Positions 1 through 9,129 of a DNA stretch of 64,000 bases are shown here, in pieces. The notes under the pieces were generated by a model. The model was not told the DNA's origin and did not search any database. It saw only the letters and a program-made list of their open reading frames with translations. The DNA lies in assembly GCA_963705325.1 (NCBI GenBank), contig OY970069.1, positions 5,146,001 to 5,210,000 on the forward strand, read 5' to 3'. Position 1 is the first letter of the stretch. Every line of letters starts with the position of its first letter. Source of the DNA: DATARH01 sp963705325. Lineage in GTDB: Bacteria > Pseudomonadota > Alphaproteobacteria > ATCC43930 > CGMCC-115725. Made by a program: the position numbers and the translations under genes.

Positions 1-2198
1 CAGCGCTGGTCCAACGCCTCGCGCTCGATGTGCTCGCGCTGCGACCGGATACCGAAGACGAGATCGTCGGCCAGCTCCTGAAGCAGCTTCATCTCGTCGG
101 CGTCGAACGCCCCAGGCTCGGCAGCATAGATCGACAACACCGCAAAGACGCCCTTGTCGTCCTTAAGCGGAAGGGCAGCAACCGACGCAACCCCGAATTG
201 CGCCGCCATGCCCATCCAAGGCGCCACATTGGGGTCGGTGGCGACATCTGCGCTGATCTCGGGCTCGCCGCTGCGGATGGCCCGGCCAGTGGGGCTTTGG
301 CCCCGCGCATCGTCTGCCCAACTTATTTGCATTCGCTCGAAGAGCTCTTCGGACTCGCCAGCCGAGGCGATCGGTTTGACGATCCGATCAGGGTTGTTTT
401 GCGGCACCCCGATCCAGGCCGCGCGATAGCCGCCGAGTTCGACGACGACGCGGCACATTTTGCCGACCAGCTCGACTTCGGAGGCAGCGCGGACCACCAC
501 TTCATTGCCAGCGCTTAGGGCTTTCAGCGCGCGGTTCGTCCGCCGCAGCGCAGTTTCAGCCGTCTTGCGCTCGGTCACGTCGAGCATGCTTGCGCGCAGC
601 ACCTTTCGCCCGGCCAGCTCCATCGGAACGAGCGTGACATCGCACAACCGATCTTCGCCGTTGGCGCGTCGCACCCGCCGCTCGAAGCTAAGTCTTTCGC
701 CCGCCGCGGCACGCCGGTTGTGCTCGTTGTAGCTGACGCTCGGCGAGCGTCCGTCGGGTTGATCGTCGGGGTAGAAGTAATGCGGGCCGCGCTTCAGAAT
801 CTCCTCGCGCGGACGGCCGAAAAGGCGCTCGGCCGCGTCATTCACCTCGACGAAACGGTCCTGATCCAGATCGTAGAGCATGATCGCGTCGGGCGCCTGC
901 TTGACGAGGAGCCGGAACCGCTCCTCACTCGCCCGCAAGGCTTCTTCGGCGCGCTTGCGGTCGGTGATGTCCATATAGGTGCCGAGCACGCCCTCGATCT
1001 CGCCGCTGGCGCTGCGCAAAGGGAGCTTGCTTGTCAGGAGCGTGAGGGTTTCCCCTTTGGGGGTCGTCTGGGGCTCTTCGATGAGGAGCTCGGGACGGCC
1101 GCTCTCAATCACCTTCCGATCATGAACCCGATATGATTCTGCTTGGTCGCGCCACCCCATCTGGAAGTCGTCTTTCCCGACAATATCCTCGGGGTCGGCA
1201 AATCCCGCGTCGTGCGCAAATGCTGCGTTGCAGCCGAGGTAACGGAGGTTCTTGTCCTTCCAGAACACCCTCACTGGTATCGAATTGAGGATCGCATCGG
1301 TGATCCGGCGTGATTCGTACAGCGCCGCTTCCGCCGCCTTGCGCTCCGTGATGTCGATAACGACGGCGATCGATGCCGGGCGGCCTTCGAAGGTTGATCG
1401 GGAGGCGTTGATCAGCACCTCGATCCGGCGGCCGTCCTTGGCGCATATCGCCGACTGGTGCTGGATAAAGGGCACCTCGCTCGACAACTGCGCGCCAAGC
1501 TGCTTGAGGACTGCCGCCTTCTCTTCCTCCGGCACAAAGTCGAGCAGTAGCCGGCCGATCAGCTCCGGCGGCGTGGAGCCGACCAGGCGGGCGAAGTAGG
1601 GATTGACATAGGCGATCGTCCCGTCGTCGCGGACGATCGCGATACCGGCAACGTTCTGTTCAACGACGCTGCGGAACTTCGCCTCGCTCTCGCGTACCGC
1701 CCGCTCGGCGGCCTTGCGGGCGCGAATGCCTTGCTCGACCGAGATCGCCCGCTCCACCGCCGAGGGCAGCCGAAGCAGGTTGCTCTTGAGCACATAGTCC
1801 TTGGCGCCGGCCTTCAGCCATTCAATGGCGGCTTCGTCGCCAATCGTGCCGGTAACGATGACCACCGGGATCTCGGGGTGGACGTGCCGCTCATGGGCCA
1901 ACGCCTCGGCGCTGTCGTAGCCCGGCAGCTTGCAGTCGAGCAGCACGACATCGGGCGCGAAGGCTTCGAGCGCGTCGACGAACGCTTCCTGCGTGTCGAC
2001 CCGCTTCGCGGTGAAATCCATGGCCGCCTTGGCCAGCTCGCGGGTCATCAGCTCCGCGTCGGCCGGATTGTCCTCAAGCATGAGGATTTTCAGCGGTTGT
2101 CGCTCCTCGGCCTGCTCCTCGCCCGCGAAGTCACCACGGAGCGGCGCAATCAGCGCTTCCGGCTTGAGCTGCAGTGGCAACGAGGCGTCGGGGGGCAT
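1..2198 (-). CDS. REC-PAS-PAS-PAS-GAF signalling protein (3' end outside window)
   Basis: The frame is open from an ATG at 2198 to the left edge, 732 codons without a stop. Domains in order: receiver (about residues 36-155, phospho-acceptor Asp near 88 in VVLLDCKLPGYDS), three PAS/PAC modules (about 170-290, 300-420, 425-550), each closed by a DITERK/DITDRK/DVTERK signature, then a GAF domain (about 555-720). A histidine-kinase or output module probably follows beyond the window. The ATG directly abuts the stop codon of the upstream receiver gene (TAGATG), so the two are translationally coupled. It is the last visible gene of an operon with the kinase and receiver. Cytoplasmic; no membrane segment is seen. 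Confidence 0.85.
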   Translation of the reverse strand, partial: MPPDASLPLQLKPEALIAPLRGDFAGEEQAEERQPLKILMLEDNPADAELMTRELAKAAMDFTAKRVDTQEAFVDALEAFAPDVVLLDCKLPGYDSAEALAHERHVHPEIPVVIVTGTIGDEAAIEWLKAGAKDYVLKSNLLRLPSAVERAISVEQGIRARKAAERAVRESEAKFRSVVEQNVAGIAIVRDDGTIAYVNPYFARLVGSTPPELIGRLLLDFVPEEEKAAVLKQLGAQLSSEVPFIQHQSAICAKDGRRIEVLINASRSTFEGRPASIAVVIDITERKAAEAALYESRRITDAILNSIPVRVFWKDKNLRYLGCNAAFAHDAGFADPEDIVGKDDFQMGWRDQAESYRVHDRKVIESGRPELLIEEPQTTPKGETLTLLTSKLPLRSASGEIEGVLGTYMDITDRKRAEEALRASEERFRLLVKQAPDAIMLYDLDQDRFVEVNDAAERLFGRPREEILKRGPHYFYPDDQPDGRSPSVSYNEHNRRAAAGERLSFERRVRRANGEDRLCDVTLVPMELAGRKVLRASMLDVTERKTAETALRRTNRALKALSAGNEVVVRAASEVELVGKMCRVVVELGGYRAAWIGVPQNNPDRIVKPIASAGESEELFERMQISWADDARGQSPTGRAIRSGEPEISADVATDPNVAPWMGMAAQFGVASVAALPLKDDKGVFAVLSIYAAEPGAFDADEMKLLQELADDLVFGIRSQREHIEREALDQR

Positions 2199-2663
2199 CT
2201 AAATCACTTGAAGTGCCGGGGCCGGGGGCTTGTTGACGAACAGGCAGTAGAGGCCGAGCTTGGTCACCACCTCGGAGAATTCGTTGAACTCGACCGGCTT
2301 GCTGACAAAACCGTTGACGCCCCGCCGGTAGCTTTCGACGACGTCGTGCTCTTCCCTGGACGAGATGAGGACGACGATCGGAACGGTTTTCAGCGGCTCG
2401 TCGGCCCTGACCTGAGCCAGAACCTCCAGCCCGCCCACCTTGGGCAACCTCAGATCGAGCAGCACCACTTTCGGGGGACGGGTGAGGTTACGCCCAGCGA
2501 ACCTGCCTCGGCCGAACAGGAAATCGAGCGCCTTCTCACCGTCCTTCACCCAAACGATGTTGTTGGCGAGGTGATGCTCCTTCATCGTCTTCATGCCCAG
2601 TTCGGCATCGGTTTCGCTGTCGTCGATCAGCAGCGGTTCCACATGTTCGTAGTTGTCGGGCAT
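2199..2663 (-). CDS. Single-domain response regulator (Rcp1-like)
   Basis: A 154-residue stand-alone receiver of the type that partners phytochrome-like kinases. It has the acidic pair (DDSE near residues 14-17), phospho-Asp in VVLLDLRLPKVGG and Lys in the FVSKPVEF block. No DNA-binding domain follows, so it probably relays phosphate or acts by protein contact. The ATG at 2663 overlaps the kinase stop by one base (TGATG), which makes it preferable to the in-frame TTG three bases upstream. Likely phosphorylated by the overlapping kinase. Confidence 0.88.
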   Translation of the reverse strand: MPDNYEHVEPLLIDDSETDAELGMKTMKEHHLANNIVWVKDGEKALDFLFGRGRFAGRNLTRPPKVVLLDLRLPKVGGLEVLAQVRADEPLKTVPIVVLISSREEHDVVESYRRGVNGFVSKPVEFNEFSEVVTKLGLYCLFVNKPPAPALQVI

Positions 2664-3931
2664 CAAGTCGGTTCCTTCGTCGGCAGCGCGAAGAAGAACG
2701 TCGCGCCTTCGCCAACCTTGCCCTCCGCCCAGACCCGGCCGCCGTGCCGCGTCACAATGCGTTTGACGATGGCAAGGCCGACCCCGGTACCGGCGAATTC
2801 GCCGCCATGCAGCCGCTGGAACGTGCCGAACAACTTGTCGGCGTAGCGCATGTCGAAGCCAACCCCGGTATCGCGGACGAAGTAGACCGTCTCGCCGTCG
2901 CCGTCCGTCGCGCCGATCTCAATCCGGGCGTGGGGTTTCGGCGCGGTGAACTTGATCGCGTTGTCGAGCAGGTTCAGCCAGACGTGCCGTAGCAGGGCCG
3001 CATCGCCATGCGATTCCGGCAGGGTCCCGATATTGAACGTCAACTCGCGCCCGGTGGTGGCCGACGCCAATTCGGTGGCGAGCACATCGCTTACCAGTTC
3101 GACCATGTCAATCGGCCCTGACTTCATTTCCAAGCCGCCGGCGCGCGAGAGGCGCAGGATGTCGTCGATCAGCCGGCCCATTGTCACGGTGCTGTCGCGC
3201 ACCACGTTGAGCAGGCGCCGCCCCTTGCCGTCGAGCTTGTCGGCATACTCGTCGAGCAGGATGCGCGAGAAGCCGTCGATGGCTCTGAGCGGCGCCCGCA
3301 GATCGTGCGAGATCAAATAGGCGAAGGCCTCGAGTTCCTCGATCGTTGCCGTGAGCTGGCCGGTTACCGCGGCGAAATTGGCGGTGCGTGCGGCGACGAG
3401 CCGCTCAAGATCATCGTGGCACTTGCCCAATTCTTCATCGTGCTGCTTGCGCTCGCTGATGTCGGACCAAATACCCAGCCACTCGCGCACCGAGCCGTCG
3501 GCGGCTACTACCGGCACGCCGCGCGCCCAGACCTGCCGATACGTCCCGTCATATCGCTTGAGCCGGTACTCGGTTTCGAAGGGTGCCGTGCTCCGAACTG
3601 CTTGCATCCACGTTTCGAGCACGCGCCGGCGATCGCCAGGATGCAGCGCCGCGTTCCAGCCATCACCGCGCATTTGGGCCAGGCTCTGCCCGGTAAAGGC
3701 GCGCCACCCCGGGATCTCTTGAATGATCTTGCCTCGCGTATCGGCTATCCACACGCCGTCCGCGACGGCGCGGACGAGCGCACGAAACCGAGCTTGGTAA
3801 AGGTCCCGTTCTCGCTCTTCGCGGCGCCGCCCCGGGCCGGCGTCGAGCGCGGCGATCCGAGTCGTACCGACCTTGACCCGCGCGGCCCGCCTCGCCGTCA
3901 CCAAGTCGGCAGATACAGTGCTGGGGGACAC
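2663..3931 (-). CDS. PAS-domain sensor histidine kinase
   Basis: Soluble kinase: one PAS/PAC module (about residues 45-165, ending SDISERK), a coiled linker, a HisKA dimerisation helix with the phospho-His in YLISHDLRAPLRAIDGFS (His near 209), and HATPase_c with N box (LLDNAIKF), G1 (DTGVGFD) and G2 (GTGVGLAIVKRI). I place the start at GTG 3931 because GAGGAG lies six bases upstream, and because the FixK-like box at 3987-4000 would put a class-II transcription start near 3952. The longer reading from ATG 3961 would begin upstream of that start and lacks a ribosome-binding site. First gene of the operon with the receiver and the REC-PAS-GAF protein. Confidence 0.85.
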   Translation of the reverse strand: MSPSTVSADLVTARRAARVKVGTTRIAALDAGPGRRREERERDLYQARFRALVRAVADGVWIADTRGKIIQEIPGWRAFTGQSLAQMRGDGWNAALHPGDRRRVLETWMQAVRSTAPFETEYRLKRYDGTYRQVWARGVPVVAADGSVREWLGIWSDISERKQHDEELGKCHDDLERLVAARTANFAAVTGQLTATIEELEAFAYLISHDLRAPLRAIDGFSRILLDEYADKLDGKGRRLLNVVRDSTVTMGRLIDDILRLSRAGGLEMKSGPIDMVELVSDVLATELASATTGRELTFNIGTLPESHGDAALLRHVWLNLLDNAIKFTAPKPHARIEIGATDGDGETVYFVRDTGVGFDMRYADKLFGTFQRLHGGEFAGTGVGLAIVKRIVTRHGGRVWAEGKVGEGATFFFALPTKEPT

Positions 3932-3986
3932 TGAGCGCTCCTCATCAATCGTCCCTGGCATATTGCCCGGAGGAGCAACACTCAGC

Positions 3987-4000
3987 TTGATTTAGGTCAA
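3987..4000. promoter_or_regulatory. FixK/FNR-type box upstream of kinase operon
   Basis: TTGATTTAGGTCAA fits TTGA-N6-TCAA exactly. Centre 3993.5; with the usual -41.5 spacing, transcription towards the minus strand would start near 3952, twenty-one bases before GTG 3931 and just before its GAGGAG site. A FixK-like protein is encoded at 37311-38012. Confidence 0.6.
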
Positions 4001-4012
4001 ACACGAACGTAG

Positions 4013-4036
4013 CATCATTCATCCGAATGAATGATG
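4013..4036. promoter_or_regulatory. Perfect 10-bp inverted repeat (operator candidate)
   Basis: Arms CATCATTCAT and ATGAATGATG separated by CCGA, between the divergent kinase operon and the LuxR-type gene. It contains AATGAATGA, which recurs at 4187-4195 and 6556-6564. A dimeric regulator site is the simplest reading. Confidence 0.5.
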
Positions 4037-4180
4037 ATTTCCGACAATCCATAAAAAATCTATCAAACGTCAGATAATCCGTAATGTTGGGTGGCCGTAT
4101 TAGTCGAGATAAACGAATATTAATTTTCCTACCTTCGTATGATCCCCGTTATTGATTGGAGGGCTATACGGAAAGTCGAT

Positions 4181-4195
4181 CGTTCAAATGAATGA
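4181..4195 (+). promoter_or_regulatory. Shared 15-bp motif upstream of LuxR-type gene
   Basis: CGTTCAAATGAATGA, 66-80 bases before ATG 4261. An identical 15-mer is at 6550-6564, upstream of the winged-helix gene. Possible site for the LuxR-type protein itself (inference). The rest of the AT-rich 3962-4260 intergenic stretch shows no gene. Confidence 0.5.
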
Positions 4196-4260
4196 TAAGG
4201 ATTACAAATCGTTTGATTCTTGTGACAAATTAGAGACACCCTTTTGATTGGACGTAGGGG

Positions 4261-5463
4261 ATGGCGTTCGAAGCGCCCACCCGCGGATGGGAACATTGGA
4301 TGCTAGACCGAGAGCATAGCGAGACGGTTGAGCACATTTTCAACGCGGTGCTCGACAGTTCTCTGACCGATCGCGCTCTACAAGCCATCGCCGAATATGT
4401 TGGCGTGGCCACCGCCACCTATCTTCTCGTCAACAAACTTTCTGGCCAAGTCAGCACGGTGGCGCGGTGGGGTAGCTTTACCGGCATCCGAGCGGATTAC
4501 CTAACTTACTACGCCAAGATCGACCCGTTTCGGCCGCTTCAGGAACAAGCTGTGTTGGGCAACCTTCTTCGGCTTTCCGAGCATCTTCCACCAGCGATGC
4601 TGCGCCACGACGAGTGGTATAACGACTACATCCTGAAGAATGGAAGCTGCGACTTTATCGGAGGCAAATTTGCTGAAACGCTGTCGCACGCGGTCATCGT
4701 CGGCCTTCACTGCGCGACCGACGACAACGGCCCGTTTCCCAGAAATCCGCAGGCACTGGAAGGGCTCATCAGTCCGCTCCATAGTGCCGCGAGACTCAAT
4801 CTGGGACTGATAGAAGCCGGTTATCGGACGCCGATCGGGTTTGGCCGACTCGCGGATCTCGACGCGGGAGCAATCTTCACGGACGCTGGCGGTCGGGTGA
4901 TCGAGGCGAATAGGATTGGGGAACAGATACTGCGAACCGGCGACGCCCTGACCATCCATGAGGGCCAAATTTGCGCGCGCCGCAACTTCGAGACGTCAAA
5001 GCTCACCTCGTTGATCGCCAATGCCACCGCGCCGGGAAAGGCGCGATCCGCCGGCTGCATGCTGGTCGCTCGGGACGGCGGGCGCCCCGCGCTCATCGTC
5101 CGGGTCGCGCCGGTCGGCGCCGGACACGCCAGGGGCGACATGCCGTTGGCGCTGATCCTGGTGTCCACTCCCCGCGAGATGCTGGTCTCCGAAAGCGAAC
5201 TGGCCGAGCTTTACGGGCTATCGCCGGCGGAAAGCCGTCTCGCCCTGGCGCTGGTGCGCGGCAGAAGGATGAAAGAGATTGTCGCGGATTTCGGGGTGCA
5301 GATCACCACCCTGCGCACCCAGCTTAGTGCGGTCTTGAAAAAATGCGACGTCGAGCGGCAGTCGGATTTGGTGCGCCTGATCGCCAATATTCCGGTTATC
5401 CACCCTCAGAGCATCGAAGCGGCCGAAGCCGTCCTGCCCGTTCATCATGCAAGCGCAAAGTAG
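4261..5463 (+). CDS. LuxR-family HTH transcriptional regulator
   Basis: A 400-residue regulator. The N-terminal two thirds look like a GAF/PAS-type sensor region with no recognisable acyl-homoserine-lactone pocket. The C-terminal LuxR/GerE helix-turn-helix is about residues 320-385 (LSPAESRLALALVRGRRMKE, then TTLRTQLSAVLKKCDVER). The start is the first ATG after a short purine-rich stretch; a second Met lies 13 codons in. The last 17 bases overlap the receiver gene, so the two are one operon. Its promoter region carries the AATGAATGA elements. The ligand is unknown. Confidence 0.85.
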   Translation: MAFEAPTRGWEHWMLDREHSETVEHIFNAVLDSSLTDRALQAIAEYVGVATATYLLVNKLSGQVSTVARWGSFTGIRADYLTYYAKIDPFRPLQEQAVLGNLLRLSEHLPPAMLRHDEWYNDYILKNGSCDFIGGKFAETLSHAVIVGLHCATDDNGPFPRNPQALEGLISPLHSAARLNLGLIEAGYRTPIGFGRLADLDAGAIFTDAGGRVIEANRIGEQILRTGDALTIHEGQICARRNFETSKLTSLIANATAPGKARSAGCMLVARDGGRPALIVRVAPVGAGHARGDMPLALILVSTPREMLVSESELAELYGLSPAESRLALALVRGRRMKEIVADFGVQITTLRTQLSAVLKKCDVERQSDLVRLIANIPVIHPQSIEAAEAVLPVHHASAK

Positions 5464-5827
5464 CCGGCATATCCTGGTCGTTGAAGACAATGCGCAGTTC
5501 CGGCGAACCGTCGTCCGCATGCTGGAAAGCGCGGGCTTTGCGGTTACGGCAGCGCAAGGCTTCTGCGATGCAATGCAGGCAATCGAGAGCAGCAACGCGA
5601 TTTCCCTGATGCTTACCGATCTCGAAATGCCGGCAGGCACGCCGCACGGCTATTCAATCGCTGCGAGCGCGCGGCGCCAGCGCCACGATTTGAAGATCAT
5701 CTACATGACCGGCGGGGTCGGGCCGGACAATTTTACCCTTTCCGATCGAGGGGCCACCGTGCTTCTCAAGCCGTTTACCGCCGAGACATTGATCAACAAG
5801 ATAACGGTTGAGTTCGAGCGCCTCTAA
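5447..5827 (+). CDS. Single-domain response regulator
   Basis: A 126-residue receiver: acidic patch VVEDN near residue 12, phospho-Asp in MLTDLEMPAG near 56, Thr in YMTGG and Lys in LLKPFTAE. No output domain. It starts inside the 3' end of the LuxR-type gene in another frame, implying coupled translation. The kinase could be the divergent PAS kinase at 2663-3931 or lie elsewhere. Confidence 0.85.
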   Translation: MQAQSSRHILVVEDNAQFRRTVVRMLESAGFAVTAAQGFCDAMQAIESSNAISLMLTDLEMPAGTPHGYSIAASARRQRHDLKIIYMTGGVGPDNFTLSDRGATVLLKPFTAETLINKITVEFERL

Positions 5828-5891
5828 GCGGAGGCAAAAGTACCAGCAGCATCCGCGTCTCGCGCGACGCTCCGATATGCTCGAGGCTTCG

Positions 5892-6458
5892 TCAACGCCC
5901 CGCCATTAGGCGCTCGCGCGTCACCCCAGCGACGGCTCTCGGCAGCGGGACCGGCGGTCTTTCGAACCGGCAACCGTCGATCACATAACCGCGGCCCCGT
6001 ACGGCCGTGATCGGCCAGGGAGATTTCTTCCGGAGCCTACAAATATAGACATCGATCATCTTCGGCCCGGCGCCACCGCTCGGGTCACACCAATATATTT
6101 CGTCGAGCAATTCGCCTCTCGTGACGAGCTTCCCCGCGCTTTTGACCAGTCGGGAAAATATCAGCCACTCGCACCCGGTGAGCGGAACGCGCGCGCCGTT
6201 GCGGACAACCTCCTGGCGCTGCCAATCAATTGCCGCCGTGTCGGCGTGTTCGATCTCGGGCATCTCACCCCCGCGAAGGCGGGCAATCTCCGCCGCCGCC
6301 TCGAAAGCGAGCGCTGTGACCTCCTCGGCGTGAAGCGACATCGGCTGCAGCAGAGAAACCAGCCGCAGACGTGTCACCAGGTCCTTCGTCTCAAACCGCG
6401 CTCGGAAAGCCGGCCTGGCGACCGCGGCTTCGGAACATGCGGTAATAGTGGAGGTCAC
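5892..6458 (-). CDS. Winged-helix (OmpR/PhoB C-terminal type) regulator without receiver
   Basis: About 188 residues. The C-terminal half is an OmpR-type winged helix (LTGCEWLIFSRLVKSAGKLV, ELLDEIYW, MIDVYICRLRKK, VRGRGYVIDG). The N-terminal half has no receiver Asp signature. I choose GTG 6458 because TAGGAG precedes it by about eight bases, and a FixK-like box at 6517-6530 would put the transcript start near 6482. A longer frame opens at TTG 6530 but would begin inside that box. Either a phosphorylation-independent regulator or one controlled by an unknown partner. Confidence 0.78.
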   Translation of the reverse strand: MTSTITACSEAAVARPAFRARFETKDLVTRLRLVSLLQPMSLHAEEVTALAFEAAAEIARLRGGEMPEIEHADTAAIDWQRQEVVRNGARVPLTGCEWLIFSRLVKSAGKLVTRGELLDEIYWCDPSGGAGPKMIDVYICRLRKKSPWPITAVRGRGYVIDGCRFERPPVPLPRAVAGVTRERLMAGR

Positions 6459-6516
6459 GGGCGCGCTCCTACCTGAATTACTCCCCTCACTTAGGAGCGG
6501 GGACAAGACATCAGCG

Positions 6517-6530
6517 TTGACCTGAGTCAA
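6517..6530. promoter_or_regulatory. FixK/FNR-type box upstream of winged-helix gene
   Basis: TTGACCTGAGTCAA: 5-bp arms TTGAC/GTCAA, fits TTGA-N6-TCAA. Centre 6523.5; a class-II start would be near 6482, 24 bases before GTG 6458 and just ahead of its ribosome-binding site. Confidence 0.6.
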
Positions 6531-6549
6531 AGTGGAGAAGACGTGATTT

Positions 6550-6564
6550 CGTTCAAATGAATGA
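6550..6564 (+). promoter_or_regulatory. Second copy of the 15-bp motif
   Basis: CGTTCAAATGAATGA, identical to 4181-4195, 92 bases upstream of GTG 6458 of the minus-strand winged-helix gene. Suggests both regulators respond to the same DNA-binding protein. Confidence 0.5.
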
Positions 6565-6627
6565 GCGACATAAGCTCAGGACGGCGGGCTCCCCGCCAAC
6601 GCCCGATAGTCTTGCAGAGGGCTCGCC

Positions 6628-8961
6628 TCAGTTTGAGGTAAAGCCCGGAATCCTTAAGTCACGACCCCAGCGGGCACCACCGCGCAATTGCTCCCTTAGG
6701 CTCAGCATCGACTGGAGTGGAAGGAAGCGGAGGCAATCTTGTTCACCATCAACGGCCGCTTTGTATTGCGCGACCCACTCTGGGGTCAGCTGGTTCACTC
6801 CCGGCCCAAGCCAGGTCAGAAGGTACGATCTACCGTCGGTCCACTTAGTTCCTAGATAGTTAGCGATCTCGCCGGGCGCGAACGGCTTGGTCAACGGAAG
6901 GACGTCGCACATTTTCGTTTCAGTCGTGTAAAAAAAATAGTCGAGTCCTTCTCGCTGAAGAACGTCACGGGTTTCCTCGGCTGAGCCGACTAAGATGTCC
7001 AACAAGTGCGGCGAGAGGATATACGATTGGAACGTTTCAAATCGACAATGCGGCAACATGCAATAGGCAAAGGGATGCATCGACCAGATTCGGGCATCCG
7101 GACCGGCGGTTTTCCAAGCGCCGATGGTACCAGGAAAGATGCCGCCCCAAGGGAGGCGCCCGGGCCAACCCTGTTGATCGCCGTAGGCTTGACGGATGCT
7201 GATCGATCCTTTGGCAAAGGCGAAAGCATTTGGAATAACCTGCTTCAACCCACGGCGTTGATCGAGCCAAAATTGGCTCAGCGCGATCGCCAGAAGGGCT
7301 ACGGGCAGAAGATATCTTATCGCACTATTCAGCCAGCGGATGCGGATCGGCGCGCCAATGTAGAGCCAGCCGCAACCGATAAGGCCGAGGGCAACCGGCA
7401 GACAGAACGAACTATAGCGATAGAAAGAGAGTGGCTGGTTTTCGCCGGCGCTGGCTGCGGCCACGGCCACTACGGCGAGAAGGACGAGCAATAACGTGAG
7501 GGGTGCGACGTCTTGTTCGATTTTCATCCGGCGCCAACGATAGAGTACCGCACCGCCGAGGAGCGCACCGAATATCGACAAGTTGAGAAGCAATGGTCTG
7601 AGCCAGTCGATATGAATGATATCCCGGTAGAATTCGAAAAACCGCCAATCTCCCGAATAGTAGGTGGCGCTCGCGATCTTCATCACTCTTAATCCGAGCA
7701 ACAAGACGTACAACCAAGGCAACACTCCCCAACTATTGAGTTTCCTCACATCGGCCCAAGGCCACGTTTCGCCAACAAATTGGTCACTCGGCAGACCGGT
7801 GAGCATGTAGTTAAGGGCAAGAGCTACGGCAAATCCGCACCCTCCAACGAAGGCTAACCCAAATAATAACTTGGCCTCACCCCAACGGCGGCGGATCAAG
7901 GCACTCGCCATCATTGCTGTTGTGAACAGGCCGAGGACGAGCGCGCTCACCAATTCGACGAACGACACGATGAAAATGCAACTTGCCGCGGCGAAGAACC
8001 AGAGCCTTCGCTCGACCCCGCCCGCGGCTCGTACCTCAACGCACAACCACAGGAAGGCAACTATGAACGCCGCATTGATTTCATGCGGCTTTTGAAAGTC
8101 CCCCCAGCCACCGTAAGTTGAATAAAAGCCAATGCCAGGGGTGTAGGTGTAAAATACGAAATAGGCGACAACCGACACCCAAGGCCAAAAACTTGCCGTT
8201 GGCGACATCCGGTCAATCAACAAAAACAGAACTATCGCAGTGCCAATGGCGAAGGAGTAGGTGACGATTGACGGCGCCAAGGGATCGGTCAGCGATATCC
8301 CCAAAAAGAACAGACCCATGCCTTTCGAATAAAAAAATTGAAACCAGACATCGTTTGGCCAGATGCTGTGATTTCTCAGAACGGCTTCATAATACCCATG
8401 GTAGTGATTGAAATAATCGTGCCCGCCAGCAGGGAACAATCCCTTGACGGCTAATAGCAAAACGGCCGCGGCGAAGGTGACGAGTCCGAGAGCCCTGGTT
8501 CCCCAAGCGACAGCCCGCGACTGCGCGCGCGACACGCCGCGGGCACGAGTGCGAAGTTCAGACAAGATCGGCCCCAAAAGGGCCGGGGTCAGCGCCACCG
8601 CCACAACTCCCAAGGCGGCGGCAACTGGATAGACGAGGAGGTCGAGAAGACCGAGGACCAGCAGCAGCCCATGCCACAGGGCGACGCCGCAAAAAAACGA
8701 CCCGGCGAGCCGAGCCATTGGCGGAAGCCCAGCAAGCCTCGCCGGTCCCCCGATCGCCGATAGCGCTGCGACTCCCGGAACGCAAATAGCCCCGAACAGA
8801 TAAACGGCGAAGATGGTGCGAAACAGATTATAAGACGCCGTCACCCCGGTATCGAAAAAATTCCAATCGTAGACATCTATCTGAACAAAATACGTTAGCG
8901 TTAACAGGAATGGAACAGTGAATACAATGGAGATCAGACCAGAATTTTTCCGAATACTCAA
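6628..8961 (-). CDS. Large polytopic membrane protein, GT-C-like architecture
   Basis: 777 residues with roughly a dozen hydrophobic segments in the first 560 residues (for example LISIVFTVPFLLTLTYF at the N-terminus), then a soluble tail of about 200 residues. The fold plan, many helices plus a periplasmic tail, resembles lipid-linked-sugar glycosyltransferases of the GT-C type, but I see no diagnostic catalytic motif, so the role stays open. It is monocistronic by spacing. It lies on the chromosomal side of the tRNA fragment at 9130. Confidence 0.75.
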   Translation of the reverse strand: MSIRKNSGLISIVFTVPFLLTLTYFVQIDVYDWNFFDTGVTASYNLFRTIFAVYLFGAICVPGVAALSAIGGPARLAGLPPMARLAGSFFCGVALWHGLLLVLGLLDLLVYPVAAALGVVAVALTPALLGPILSELRTRARGVSRAQSRAVAWGTRALGLVTFAAAVLLLAVKGLFPAGGHDYFNHYHGYYEAVLRNHSIWPNDVWFQFFYSKGMGLFFLGISLTDPLAPSIVTYSFAIGTAIVLFLLIDRMSPTASFWPWVSVVAYFVFYTYTPGIGFYSTYGGWGDFQKPHEINAAFIVAFLWLCVEVRAAGGVERRLWFFAAASCIFIVSFVELVSALVLGLFTTAMMASALIRRRWGEAKLLFGLAFVGGCGFAVALALNYMLTGLPSDQFVGETWPWADVRKLNSWGVLPWLYVLLLGLRVMKIASATYYSGDWRFFEFYRDIIHIDWLRPLLLNLSIFGALLGGAVLYRWRRMKIEQDVAPLTLLLVLLAVVAVAAASAGENQPLSFYRYSSFCLPVALGLIGCGWLYIGAPIRIRWLNSAIRYLLPVALLAIALSQFWLDQRRGLKQVIPNAFAFAKGSISIRQAYGDQQGWPGRLPWGGIFPGTIGAWKTAGPDARIWSMHPFAYCMLPHCRFETFQSYILSPHLLDILVGSAEETRDVLQREGLDYFFYTTETKMCDVLPLTKPFAPGEIANYLGTKWTDGRSYLLTWLGPGVNQLTPEWVAQYKAAVDGEQDCLRFLPLQSMLSLREQLRGGARWGRDLRIPGFTSN

Positions 8962-9129
8962 TTTAGAGACCTATTTATCTCCATCACCACGCCGAAAAAC
9001 GGCTAGAATCTGGGGCGACCTTGGTCCCACGCCCGATTGCGCCGCAAACCCCGCCTGATCGATGAATCGATACCCGACTGCCCCTGAGCGGGCTATTTTG
9101 TCCAACCCTCCCTGGACGAATGAAACGCT

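Noticed and set aside
1731..2846. 371-codon plus-strand open frame across receiver genes
   Set aside because: It spans the junction of two minus-strand genes with clear receiver motifs and has no motif of its own.
9080..9120. Hairpins (GCCC/GGGC followed by TATTTT; GTCCA/TGGAC) as a terminator
   Set aside because: No plus-strand gene ends upstream, and on the minus strand no T-run follows; role unclear.
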